A stretch of 63,244 bases of DNA from JBCDGZ01 sp038750655 (lineage in GTDB: Bacteria; Bacteroidota; Bacteroidia; Chitinophagales; Saprospiraceae): positions 1 to 63,244 of the forward strand of contig JBCDGZ010000023.1 of the NCBI GenBank assembly GCA_038750655.1, read 5' to 3'. Both the position numbers and the translations under genes were made by a program. Shown one piece after another: positions 16,510 to 24,349 of the stretch; the stretch's first letter is position 1, and each line of letters begins with the position of its first letter. A model generated the notes under the pieces. That model searched no databases, was not told where the DNA came from, and was given only the letters and a program-made list of their open reading frames with translations.

Positions 16510-18105
16510 ATGAAAAATAACAGCCTCTGTCTCCTAATAGTTGGAATTCTCCTCTCTTTTAATAGTTTCATAACAGCACAAGAATCCGGAATCAACTTCA
16601 ATTCTGACCAAGCTACCTCCAGCTACACCTTATTCAAGCCAAGTAGTGACGTCAATATCTACCTGGTTGATAACTGTGGAGAGGTTGTCAATATGTGGGA
16701 TAATGTCTTCAGCCCCGATCAACACGCCAAACTGCTTCCCAATGGCCATCTGATTTATATTCAATCCAATACTATCTACGAAAGGGATTGGGATGGTAAT
16801 TTCGTTCGATCGGTGAGACTCAATGATTATACGCTCCGATTACGATACGAACTCATCTTGTTACCTAACGGCAATTTCCTGTCGGTAGGCCGTCGGATTC
16901 TAGATAGTCAGGGTTTCATCGACCTGGGGTATAATATAGATGATGAGGTCGACCCGAGTCAGGTAGATGTAGTGGTTGAAATTGATCCAGATACCGAACA
17001 GATCGTCTGGGAATGGAATATTGCCGATCACGTCATTCAACAAAGAGATCCTAATGCGAATAATTATGGGATTATCTCCGAGCATCCAGAGTTACTGAAT
17101 ATGGATGCTATCTCCCGATTTGATTGGGAACAAAGGGAATCTTTTATGATCAACGGGATGGGCTATAATGCAGAGCTGGACCAAATTGCCTTGAGCGTTA
17201 GAAAAATGAGCGAGGTCGTGATTATCGATCATACTACCACAACTCAAGAGGCCGCTGGTCATACCGGTGGTAAATACGGTAAGGGGGGAGATATTCTCTA
17301 TCGCTGGGGAAATCCCCAAAACTACGGCGCAGGGACTTCTAACGATCGTTTTCTCTTTTTTCAGCATAATCCGCACTGGATTGAAGAAGGCCCTCACAAA
17401 GGCAAGATGACTTGTTACAACAATGGTCTGAACCGCCCGATCGATACGACCGTTGAGGTGAACTACTCCAACGTCCCCATTATCAATACCCCCGTTGACG
17501 CCGATGGTTTCTATCCCAATCTCAGCCCCGGCGAGGCCCACCTTCCACAAGCTCCAGATATGATCATCGGCCCGGAGACTAACACCCCGTTTTTCTCTGG
17601 CTATACTTCTGGAGCACATATTTTCCCCAACGGCAACGTCTTCATTACTGAAGGGGTACGAGGACGTATTTTCGAGATCAACCCCGCAGGGCAAACTGTA
17701 TGGCAGTACACCGTCCCTTTCACCTGGTACATCTTCCGCGCCGAAAAATACCCGATGGACTATCCTGCCTTTATGGGCAAGGACTTGTCTCCTAATGGTA
17801 TCGTTTTGGGGGACACCAGCACCTACGATTGTCAAATCTTGACCAGCGTTACCAATCCTGAGCCGATTCAAAGCAGCTTTGAGGTGCGCTATCTTGACAA
17901 TCGCAATGTCGAGGTCGTCAACCAGAGCAACCGTGGCTTCTCCTACCAACTACACGATGTACAAGGAAAGCTGATCCGCCGTGGCCAAACGGCCGAATCA
18001 ACCGAACGGCTGAGCTTCAACGGGCTGCCCGCAGGGCTCTACGTCCTGGCGACCGCCAGCAATCACGATACGCACTGGTCGAGCCAGAAGATTTTGATCC
18101 GATAA
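16510..18105 (+). CDS. Arylsulfotransferase-like T9SS type A protein
   Basis: 531 aa from the ATG at 16510, which starts the signal peptide MKNNSLCLLIVGILLSFNSF. The body (about 25-455) has six-bladed-propeller traits of the ASST/arylsulfotransferase-like family: HAKLLPNGHLIYI, YELILLPNGNFLSVG, VVEIDPDTEQIVWEWN, ILYRWGNP, HNPHWI, SGAHIFPNGNVFITEG, IFEINPAGQTVWQY. In classical ASST the active histidines transfer sulfate from aryl sulfates to phenols; here candidates are in QHNPHW and SGAH. The last about 75 residues are a type A sorting domain (FEVRYLDNRNVEV, YQLHDVQGKLI, LPAGLYVL, QKILIR). Many family members are only structural homologues, so sulfotransfer activity is unproved. Confidence 0.82.
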   Translation: MKNNSLCLLIVGILLSFNSFITAQESGINFNSDQATSSYTLFKPSSDVNIYLVDNCGEVVNMWDNVFSPDQHAKLLPNGHLIYIQSNTIYERDWDGNFVRSVRLNDYTLRLRYELILLPNGNFLSVGRRILDSQGFIDLGYNIDDEVDPSQVDVVVEIDPDTEQIVWEWNIADHVIQQRDPNANNYGIISEHPELLNMDAISRFDWEQRESFMINGMGYNAELDQIALSVRKMSEVVIIDHTTTTQEAAGHTGGKYGKGGDILYRWGNPQNYGAGTSNDRFLFFQHNPHWIEEGPHKGKMTCYNNGLNRPIDTTVEVNYSNVPIINTPVDADGFYPNLSPGEAHLPQAPDMIIGPETNTPFFSGYTSGAHIFPNGNVFITEGVRGRIFEINPAGQTVWQYTVPFTWYIFRAEKYPMDYPAFMGKDLSPNGIVLGDTSTYDCQILTSVTNPEPIQSSFEVRYLDNRNVEVVNQSNRGFSYQLHDVQGKLIRRGQTAESTERLSFNGLPAGLYVLATASNHDTHWSSQKILIR

Positions 18106-18753
18106 TCAGATCGCTCCAGGGGAATCGTGACTCATCAAGGAGATGTGTAGATGATCATCCGTGCCGACGTGGTGCAGGGTATTCAAGCCCATCAGTCGAA
18201 AATACAATTTGAGCAGGCGGTTGCGCAGTTCGCTGCGCCCTTTGGTGCGAACATCAATGGCATGGACGTAGCCATTCTTTTGCTGGTAATGTAGGGAACG
18301 ACCCTTGCTGGGCAGACCCATCTTACGGTAATCTTCCGGCTGGCGGGCCGCGTCGGTGATGATCAGGCTTCGGTCTGCGTAGAGGATGGTGCTGATGCTG
18401 AGGCGTAGAATGGGATGCAACTGGGTGTAGGTACTGCTGATTTTATCGTGCTTGACATTTTGGTTGGATAAATACAACAAGCCGTACAAACTATAGCCCC
18501 CCACCACCAGCAAGGCGATAATCAATCGCCGCTTTAGGCTGCCCGACTCCCCTAATTTACCGTAAATCCGTCCGTAAAGGAAGCTGAAGTAAATGACCAG
18601 TAGCAATGCTGTTGCCAACATACCGCCCAGAATAGCCGGCCAAGCTGCCAGCTCATAATGCGTATGCAAAAAGACCGATCCCCGTATCAGAAAAATGAAG
18701 GGCAAGGTGAGCAAAAGGAATAATTTGAAAAGGGTATAGAGGAACTTGAGCAT
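18106..18753 (-). CDS. Membrane protein with M15-like metallopeptidase-type motif
   Basis: 215 aa. Three membrane segments in the first about 95 residues (FLYTLFKLFLLLTLPFIFL; AAWPAILGGMLATALLLVIY; RLIIALLVVGGYSLYGLLYL), then a soluble domain (about 100-215). The soluble part reads LIITDAARQPEDY...SLHYQQKNGYVHAIDVRT...GLNTLHHVGTDDHLHISL. The order S-x-H, G-x-x-H-x-x-D and final D-H-x-H-x-S is reminiscent of zinc sites in M15/LAS D,D-carboxypeptidases, but spacing between the first His and the Asp is longer than in VanX/VanY. I recognise the pattern only loosely. It abuts the convergent arylsulfotransferase-like gene with no gap. Confidence 0.6.
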   Translation of the reverse strand: MLKFLYTLFKLFLLLTLPFIFLIRGSVFLHTHYELAAWPAILGGMLATALLLVIYFSFLYGRIYGKLGESGSLKRRLIIALLVVGGYSLYGLLYLSNQNVKHDKISSTYTQLHPILRLSISTILYADRSLIITDAARQPEDYRKMGLPSKGRSLHYQQKNGYVHAIDVRTKGRSELRNRLLKLYFRLMGLNTLHHVGTDDHLHISLMSHDSPGAI

Positions 18754-18830
18754 TATCGAAAATAAAAATTTTAGTCCTGCGATGCCTTTCCATCAGACCA
18801 ATACCGGCTTTGCCTCTACTAATCCGCCCA

Positions 18831-19712
18831 TCAATCCTTAAAATGCCGCTTCCGCAATTTCGCGCGCTTGGCTTTTTGCCGGATGTGCAGCGTCCGCTCG
18901 GAAGCAATGTAAACTTGCCGATTGTCCAGAAAATCCAAGGACTCAAACTGGGTAGCTAGCAAAAAGGAGGGTGCTCGACGCTTGTATCGCTTGCCTTTGA
19001 GAAAATGACTGCCCTCGAAATCGCGGAAATAGAAGATGGTGGCGGCAGACCAGGGAATGAAGCCCAGCACTTTGCGAAAGGTATAGGATAAAAGGGCGAC
19101 GGTCTGCCCGTCGGGGCTGATGGCGGCCGCTGTAACGACCCGCTTGGGCAGTTGTAGGCTGTCCCGCAGCAGGACGCTTTGGCGGCCGGGCTGCGCGGGG
19201 AGGATGTAATGCTTGGTTAGGGAGTGGCCGTAGCGATAATGGTCTTTGGAAAAAATGTGCAAAGAATCCCGAAACCAGAAGAAGCCTTCGGCATCAAAGT
19301 TGCGCTGGGCCTTCGGCGGCGGAAAAGCCTGCTGGTCGGGCCAGACAAACTGGATAGAATCCAACTGCCTCCGGCCCGGATGGTAGATGTAAATCTGTAA
19401 GTCGCGGCGGGCATTGCTGTTGTTGCCAAAGTCGCCGATGTAGAAATTGCCGCGATCATCGGCCGTCAGGTCCTCCCAGTCTTGGTTGCGGGCGGGTAGG
19501 CGGAGGGAGTCCAGCAGTCGGCCCCGCGCGTCGGTGCAGAAAAGCGTCGGTGGAGCGCCGCTGTCGTTGTGCCACCAAAGGCTATCGGGCGATTGAAGGT
19601 AGAGGCCGGAGACTTCGGGAAGTTGTTTGGGCAGGCGAAAGCGGCGAGGGCCGTTTTGCTGGGCGGAAAGACACAGCGGTAGCAGGCAGCACAAAAGTAC
19701 GATGTATTTCAT
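18831..19712 (-). CDS. Secreted propeller-like protein of unknown function
   Basis: 293 aa. Signal peptide at 1-18 (MKYIVLLCCLLPLCLSAQQ). The body has NDSGAPPTLFCTDARGRLL, DWEDLTADDRGNFYIGDFGNN and FDAEGFFWFRDSLHIFSKD, typical of SdiA-regulated/phytase-like propeller proteins of Bacteroidota, in which conserved acidic residues line a central cavity. The C-terminus is strongly basic (RQKAKRAKLRKRHFKD) and carries no T9SS domain. It lies between the M15-like membrane gene (77-base gap) and the LamG gene on the same strand, so a three-gene minus-strand transcript is possible. No reaction can be assigned. Confidence 0.7.
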   Translation of the reverse strand: MKYIVLLCCLLPLCLSAQQNGPRRFRLPKQLPEVSGLYLQSPDSLWWHNDSGAPPTLFCTDARGRLLDSLRLPARNQDWEDLTADDRGNFYIGDFGNNSNARRDLQIYIYHPGRRQLDSIQFVWPDQQAFPPPKAQRNFDAEGFFWFRDSLHIFSKDHYRYGHSLTKHYILPAQPGRQSVLLRDSLQLPKRVVTAAAISPDGQTVALLSYTFRKVLGFIPWSAATIFYFRDFEGSHFLKGKRYKRRAPSFLLATQFESLDFLDNRQVYIASERTLHIRQKAKRAKLRKRHFKD

Positions 19713-19746
19713 GCCGCTAAAATACGAATCCAGTGCTAATCCAGGA

Positions 19747-20838
19747 TTAATTCTTTTGTAAGGTCATTCGCTCGTCGAAGGCATTGAGGTCGATGCTGAC
19801 CTGCCCGTAGAGGCTGCCGATGAGCGGAGGGCCGTCGTAGGGCTGTCGCTGCTGGCCGCCGTCGGCTTGGGTGAGGAGCAGCTCGTCACCGATTAGGTAG
19901 AGTTGCCCGGCCTCAATGCGATACTTGCCACTGAAGGTCAGCTGGCGAGCCTGGTTATACTGACGAGGTTGCTCGATGGTCAGCACAAAGCGTTTGGTAT
20001 CCAGTTGAAGTTCGCTCTTCACCTCAGCGTAGATATTATTATAGGTACCAAAGATTTGCTGGAGGCGCTTGGAGGGCATATCGTAGGAGGGTGCAAAAAT
20101 AGGCTTTTCGTTGGCGCGCTGCTGCTCGGACCGATGAGTACGATAGAACCACCAGATTTCATCGGGCGCAAGTGCTCGATAATAGATTTTCAAGTCATCG
20201 ATTGCTCCACGGAGTTGGCCCAGTTGGCCGACGTCCTTACAAGGGCTAGCATTGATGCTAAAAAGGGAGGGCTGCTCTAATAGAATCTTTTGTCCGATGA
20301 TCTTGTAATCCGCCAATTTTCCATCAATAAACAAAAAAGCGGCATTGGGTTTACGGACATAAGTGTAGTGATGCCATCCTCGGTCAGGAATAGGAGCACT
20401 GACATTGCACGTACGACTACCATTCCTACGATGAGAAAGCTGCACAGTAATATTTCGCCCCACACTAATATCAAACATTCGCTCACCATCACAGCGCCTG
20501 CGCTTCCCCATGAGGCTGCGCTCCCCTCTCAGATCTCCCGAGCGGAAGTAAAAGCTCAGCGAGAAGGGCCATTGACCTTCCATAAAGTAGTTGAGTTCAT
20601 CAGGGAAATAAACCTCATGGGCATTGCCATCAAAGTAAAGGGCCTTCCCAAGGACACCAGGCCCCAGTTGCGGCTCTCCGTATACTTGAACATTTCTGTA
20701 AGTATGCGTAGGGCTTTTAAAAGCTGGATCATCAAAAGTAAAGTGACCCACTAAATTTTCGTCCACCTGAGCAACACCCTGTGGCAGCAGATAGTAGGTC
20801 AAAAACAGGCAGAGGTAAAAGAATCGCATAGGAAACAT
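19747..20838 (-). CDS. Secreted LamG / concanavalin-like lectin-fold protein
   Basis: 363 aa. Signal peptide MRFFYLCLFLTYYLLPQGVA with a second possible ATG at 20829. About 25-235 is a LamG/ConA-like domain: LVGHFTFDD...GKALYFDGNAHEVYFPD...FSLSFYFRSGD...GWHHYTYVRKPNAAFLFIDGKLAD...LRGAIDDLKIYYRALAPDEI. This fold binds carbohydrate or protein ligands. The remainder (about 250-363) is uncharacterised, with RYRIEAGQLYLIGDELL. There is no visible sorting domain. Likely periplasmic or outer-membrane associated; the ligand is unknown. Confidence 0.82.
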   Translation of the reverse strand: MFPMRFFYLCLFLTYYLLPQGVAQVDENLVGHFTFDDPAFKSPTHTYRNVQVYGEPQLGPGVLGKALYFDGNAHEVYFPDELNYFMEGQWPFSLSFYFRSGDLRGERSLMGKRRRCDGERMFDISVGRNITVQLSHRRNGSRTCNVSAPIPDRGWHHYTYVRKPNAAFLFIDGKLADYKIIGQKILLEQPSLFSINASPCKDVGQLGQLRGAIDDLKIYYRALAPDEIWWFYRTHRSEQQRANEKPIFAPSYDMPSKRLQQIFGTYNNIYAEVKSELQLDTKRFVLTIEQPRQYNQARQLTFSGKYRIEAGQLYLIGDELLLTQADGGQQRQPYDGPPLIGSLYGQVSIDLNAFDERMTLQKN

Positions 20839-20966
20839 TTAGCTTGTGTAAAGAGTGTAGAATAAAAATACCCCTCGGGCGGCAAAGATTCTCTTACCAG
20901 ATTATTAAAGCCTACTTTTCCAATCGTTAAAATTTCCTTAAAAATCGTTAAAAGTGAACGCAACTG

Positions 20967-20997
20967 TTGTATTTACGAAAACATTCGTATATAATTG
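20967..20997 (+). promoter_or_regulatory. Predicted promoter of the blaI-M56 operon
   Basis: TTG at 20967-20969 (-33-like) and TATAATTG at 20990-20997 (7 of 8 to the Bacteroidota -7 box TAnnTTTG) are separated by 20 bases. The two BlaI-type palindromes flank and follow the -7 box, which supports the placement. Confidence 0.55.
20974..20989. promoter_or_regulatory. BlaI-type operator O1
   Basis: Perfect inverted repeat TACGAA-AACA-TTCGTA between the predicted -33 and -7 boxes. It has the same half-sites as O2 and is spaced 27 bases centre to centre from it. Confidence 0.75.
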
Positions 20998-21000
20998 TAC

Positions 21001-21016
21001 TACGAAATTATTCGTA
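21001..21016. promoter_or_regulatory. BlaI-type operator O2
   Basis: Perfect inverted repeat TACGAA-ATTA-TTCGTA just downstream of the predicted -7 box. With O1 it forms a two-site operator ahead of the BlaI-family repressor at 21128, consistent with autoregulation. Confidence 0.75.
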
Positions 21017-21127
21017 ACAAACATTCTTCTTAGTGAAAATAATAGGATCAATCAAAAAGGATGGCCTCCAACGCCTTGGTCATTCTTTCTGATTGACTTT
21101 ACCGGGAAGAGGTAAAATTCTAACCAT

Positions 21128-21517
21128 ATGACTCAAAGACAATTTCCTAAACCGACCGAATCTGAGCTGGAAATCCTCCAGGTGCTTTGGCAATTTGGCC
21201 CCTCTTCGGTTCGCTTCGTCAACGACAAGCTCAACGCAATCCGCGAAGTTGGCTACACCACCACCCTCAAGCTGATGCAGATTATGGTGGACAAAAATCT
21301 GGCGAGCCGCAACACGGACAGCCGTACTCACATCTACAAAGCCAATGTTAGCGAGGCAGATACACAAAAGCGGCTGTTGCAAAAGTTTGTGGATAAAACC
21401 TTTCGCGGCTCTGCGGTAAAGCTAGTCGTTCAGGCCTTGGGCAATCACAGTGCTTCGCAGGAAGAGCTGGACGAAATCAAAGCTCTCATCCGCAAAATTG
21501 AAGAACAGAACGACTAA
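21128..21517 (+). CDS. BlaI/MecI/CopY-family transcriptional repressor
   Basis: 129 aa, the usual length. An N-terminal winged helix (PTESELEILQVLWQFGPSSVRFVNDKLN...VGYTTTLKLMQIMVDKNLASRN) is followed by a dimerisation tail with LLQKFVDKTFRGSAVKLVVQALG. In BlaI the repressor is cleaved after BlaR1 activation; here the partner protease gene follows after 51 bases. Two perfect TACGAA/TTCGTA palindromes lie 110-155 bases upstream, so the gene probably represses itself and the M56 gene. No beta-lactamase gene is nearby; in Bacteroidota such pairs commonly regulate other envelope genes. Confidence 0.93.
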   Translation: MTQRQFPKPTESELEILQVLWQFGPSSVRFVNDKLNAIREVGYTTTLKLMQIMVDKNLASRNTDSRTHIYKANVSEADTQKRLLQKFVDKTFRGSAVKLVVQALGNHSASQEELDEIKALIRKIEEQND

Positions 21518-21533
21518 TAACAGAACGACTAAT
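21504..21533 (+). repeat. 15-bp perfect tandem duplication over the blaI stop codon
   Basis: AACAGAACGACTAAT occurs twice back to back (21504-21518 and 21519-21533). The first copy holds the TAA stop at 21515-21517; the second reproduces the final codons outside the gene. It is probably a recent slippage duplication. Confidence 0.85.
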
Positions 21534-21568
21534 TACCTCATTACAGAATTCCCTAAATCTCACACTCT

Positions 21569-23905
21569 ATGGATTTTATTCAATCATACATTCCCGAAGA
21601 TATTATCTACGCACTGGGATGGACTGTTGTCCACTCTCTATGGCAGGGGATGCTGGTAGCCCTGGTCATGGCCTTGGTGCTAATGGGGCTCCAGCACAAG
21701 TCAGCCAAGCTGCGTCATGAGCTATCTGGGCTCTCGCTATTCACCATTTTCGTGATGGCGCTGATTACCTTCATTATCAAATATGATGCTGCTCAAGGCC
21801 GATCGATTATAGAAATATTAGTCAATCCTGATTGGGAAAATGTGGCTGCCGTTACGGCGGAGGCTGATCAATCGCTAGGTAATTTCATGATGTCCTGGGC
21901 CGATTATTTCAACCAAAACCTTCCGCTGATCGTCACCGTCTGGCTGATGGGGGTTGCCTTTTTCCTTCTCCGCCTTATGGGCGGCTATGCCTACGTGCAG
22001 CGCCTACGCTACAGCAACAACCAGCAGATGAGCCCCCACTGGCGACACAAGCTCCAAAAGCTGTCCCGCCGCCTGCCGCTCAGACGTTCTGTCGAATTAG
22101 TGGAGTCGGCGCTAGTCAAAGTCCCTATGGTCATTGGCTACCTCAAGCCTGCTATTCTACTGCCCCTTGGCATCGTCAATGCCCTAAGCGAAGAAGAAAT
22201 TGAAGCGATCCTAGCTCACGAATTGGCCCATATCCATCGCAACGATTATCTGCTAAACATCATTCTGTCTTTTGTAGAAGTGCTCTTCTACTACCATCCG
22301 GCGGTCTGGTGGCTAGCGGCCAATGTACGAGCCGAGCGGGAAAACTGCTGTGATGACATCGGTGTTCAGCTCTGCGGCAACTCCTTAACCTACGCCAAAG
22401 CACTGGTCAGCATACAAGAGATGCACCGCTCTGCGCCAGCCTTCGCACTTTCTTTTTCTGGTCGCAAGAAAAATCAGTTGCTGAATCGGGTGAAAAGAAT
22501 TTTGAATCAACCTCAAAACAAATCAAATATTATGGAAAAATTAGCTGCAACCACTCTGTTGTTCCTCTCTATTCTTTTCCTCTCCATGAGTGCAGGAAGC
22601 TCTTCGGATAAAACCACAGACATCAAAGAAAAAATGATAACTGTAGACGTTGATTTGACATCAGAAGATGACCTGATGCTTCCTACTATAAGAATGATGA
22701 CAACAGTAGATACCCTCCCCGGAAAGAATAAAAGCACTAGAAATACGCAGACCATTATCAGAACGGATGATGATCAGTCTGTTGAGATGAAAATTGTAGA
22801 TGGCGAAATTAAGCAGTTGAAAATCGATGGGAAGGTGATCCCGGAAGAGGAGTACGATGAGTATACGGATTTGCGGGAGGAATTGCTTGACAATGTACCG
22901 CCGCCGCCGCCGGCCCCACCGGCAATTACGGCTCCTCCAGTGCCACCAGCAATTACTGCTCCACCGGCACCGAAGGCCCCACCAGCCCCCGCAGCTATAG
23001 GCTCGAACTCTTCGGTCTGGTTCAAAAAGAAAAATCAGAAAACGGTCACTACTGAAAAAGGCGAAGATGGCAAAACGACCATCATCATCGAATCTGAAGG
23101 AGAAGAGGAACCTATTCACATCATCGTGGATGGTGACCAGGATTACATCATCATCGACGATGCCGAACTACAGATCGGAGATACCGCCATTATCATTGAT
23201 GAATATGATTTTCCGACAAACGGCTTCGGCACTATCCGGCGCAGTGGCTCTGGTGAAAACTTCTTTATCTTTCCGGGAGGCCAAGGCAGACAGTTTTCTC
23301 CTGAGACAGAAATCGACTTCCATACTTTGGACTCTGCTCGGTTCCCCTCCGAGGGCTTTCAGTTAAGGGGATACATCGGGCAAAGCAATGCGGAAATAAA
23401 AGAATTACAATCCTATCTAGCAGATTCTCAAATAGAAGCTCAGGGGTTGATGAAGCGATACCATGAAGATATAGCGGCCCTGCAAAAAGCAGAGACTGCC
23501 ATACAGCAAGAATTGGCCACTATTCACAGAGCGGAGGCGCAAGCGCAGCAAGAAGTAGTCGAGCAATTCCAAGAGGAAGCTAGAGCCAGACAAGAAGAAA
23601 TGCAACGCGTGATGGAAGTGTACCAAGAGCGGCAGCAGAATCTAATTAAAGAAAGACAGCACCTTAACTACGGCAAAAAGGACGTCAGTCAGATTCTAGA
23701 AGACGAGCTGCTGAAAGACGGCCTTATTGCGAGTCGCGATCGTTACTCCATGAGCCTGACCCCCAAAAAATTAAAAATCAATGGCAAGCGCCAGTCAGCG
23801 AGTGTATTGAAGAAATACCGGGCACTTTACGAAAAGCATACTGGCATCCGTTCAGACGCCAACGGTAATTCCAGCAGTAATTATCACATACACATCAGCA
23901 AATAA
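21569..23905 (+). CDS. M56-family (BlaR1-like) membrane metallopeptidase with long C-terminal region
   Basis: 778 aa. Membrane segments at about 10-35, 45-70, 110-135 and again near 320-345, with a cytosolic zincin between: H217-E218-L-A-H221 (LAHELAHIHRND), then a downstream Glu in RAERENCCDD. M56 proteins sense a signal outside and cleave a partner, typically the BlaI repressor encoded upstream. Beyond about residue 345 the protein adds some 430 residues: a Pro/Ala-rich stretch (PPPPPAPPAITAPPVPP), acidic Ile/Asp-rich strands, and a coiled coil (about 605-710, Gln/Glu/Ala-rich). This tail is far larger than the penicillin-binding sensor of classical BlaR1 and shows no SxxK motif I can identify, so beta-lactam sensing is doubtful. 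Confidence 0.88.
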   Translation: MDFIQSYIPEDIIYALGWTVVHSLWQGMLVALVMALVLMGLQHKSAKLRHELSGLSLFTIFVMALITFIIKYDAAQGRSIIEILVNPDWENVAAVTAEADQSLGNFMMSWADYFNQNLPLIVTVWLMGVAFFLLRLMGGYAYVQRLRYSNNQQMSPHWRHKLQKLSRRLPLRRSVELVESALVKVPMVIGYLKPAILLPLGIVNALSEEEIEAILAHELAHIHRNDYLLNIILSFVEVLFYYHPAVWWLAANVRAERENCCDDIGVQLCGNSLTYAKALVSIQEMHRSAPAFALSFSGRKKNQLLNRVKRILNQPQNKSNIMEKLAATTLLFLSILFLSMSAGSSSDKTTDIKEKMITVDVDLTSEDDLMLPTIRMMTTVDTLPGKNKSTRNTQTIIRTDDDQSVEMKIVDGEIKQLKIDGKVIPEEEYDEYTDLREELLDNVPPPPPAPPAITAPPVPPAITAPPAPKAPPAPAAIGSNSSVWFKKKNQKTVTTEKGEDGKTTIIIESEGEEEPIHIIVDGDQDYIIIDDAELQIGDTAIIIDEYDFPTNGFGTIRRSGSGENFFIFPGGQGRQFSPETEIDFHTLDSARFPSEGFQLRGYIGQSNAEIKELQSYLADSQIEAQGLMKRYHEDIAALQKAETAIQQELATIHRAEAQAQQEVVEQFQEEARARQEEMQRVMEVYQERQQNLIKERQHLNYGKKDVSQILEDELLKDGLIASRDRYSMSLTPKKLKINGKRQSASVLKKYRALYEKHTGIRSDANGNSSSNYHIHISK

Positions 23906-23978
23906 AGAACGTTTTGTCCTCTGCTTCTACGCGGAGCAGCAGGCTGGACTATTTCTCTCTTACGAAAGCGAAAGTGAT

Positions 23979-24006
23979 GAGGAGAGGCAAGACCTCTCCT
24001 CTTTTT
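23979..24006 (+). terminator. Terminator of the blaI-M56 operon
   Basis: Perfect 9-bp stem GAGGAGAGG-CAAGA-CCTCTCCTC followed by TTTTT, 73 bases after the M56 stop. Confidence 0.88.
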
Positions 24007-24159
24007 CAAACTTCAAATGTTAAGATTTTCAGTATTTGCAACCTGTAGTAAAAGAACCTTGTCCTTTAAAATGTTGCTTCTGCTGAATCAATCGCCGGAT
24101 TCTCTAGTAGAAAGAGTGACTCAAACAAAATACTGCTCAAATTAAATACAGTTGCTAAT

Positions 24160-24280
24160 CGCAGTATCCCCTAGCCGGGAGACACTGCGCGGCCTAAAAG
24201 CAAAAATCACCGTGTCCCTTCGCAGGAGACACGGCTCGAACCAGAAATTGTCAAGGCAATGTCTCTCGCAGAGGACACTG
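24160..24280. repeat. Dispersed palindromic repeat, site 2 (three units)
   Basis: Three imperfect palindromes occupy the non-coding gap between the M56 and PDZ genes: 24160-24189 (CGCAGT...ACTGCG outer arms), 24210-24234 (CCGTGTC...GACACGG), and 24257-24280 (CAATGTC...GGACACTG). They read as reverse-complement relatives of the units at 5354-5387 and 34812-34897. The rest of 24007-24349 shows no convincing gene. Confidence 0.7.
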
Positions 24281-24349
24281 ACAACAGCAGGAAAATCCCT
24301 AATGTTATGCCCTAGCGAAATGCTTCAATTACACTAAACCAATCCGAAT

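Noticed and set aside
17092..17949. 285-residue minus-strand open frame
   Set aside because: It is antisense to the arylsulfotransferase-like gene, which has a signal peptide, propeller motifs and a sorting domain.
21128..23905. Beta-lactam resistance sensor-repressor pair
   Set aside because: No beta-lactamase nearby and no penicillin-binding SxxK/KTG motifs seen in the long tail of the M56 protein.
24152..24337. 61-residue open frame between the M56 and PDZ genes
   Set aside because: Its sequence is the translation of the palindromic repeats; no start context or family.
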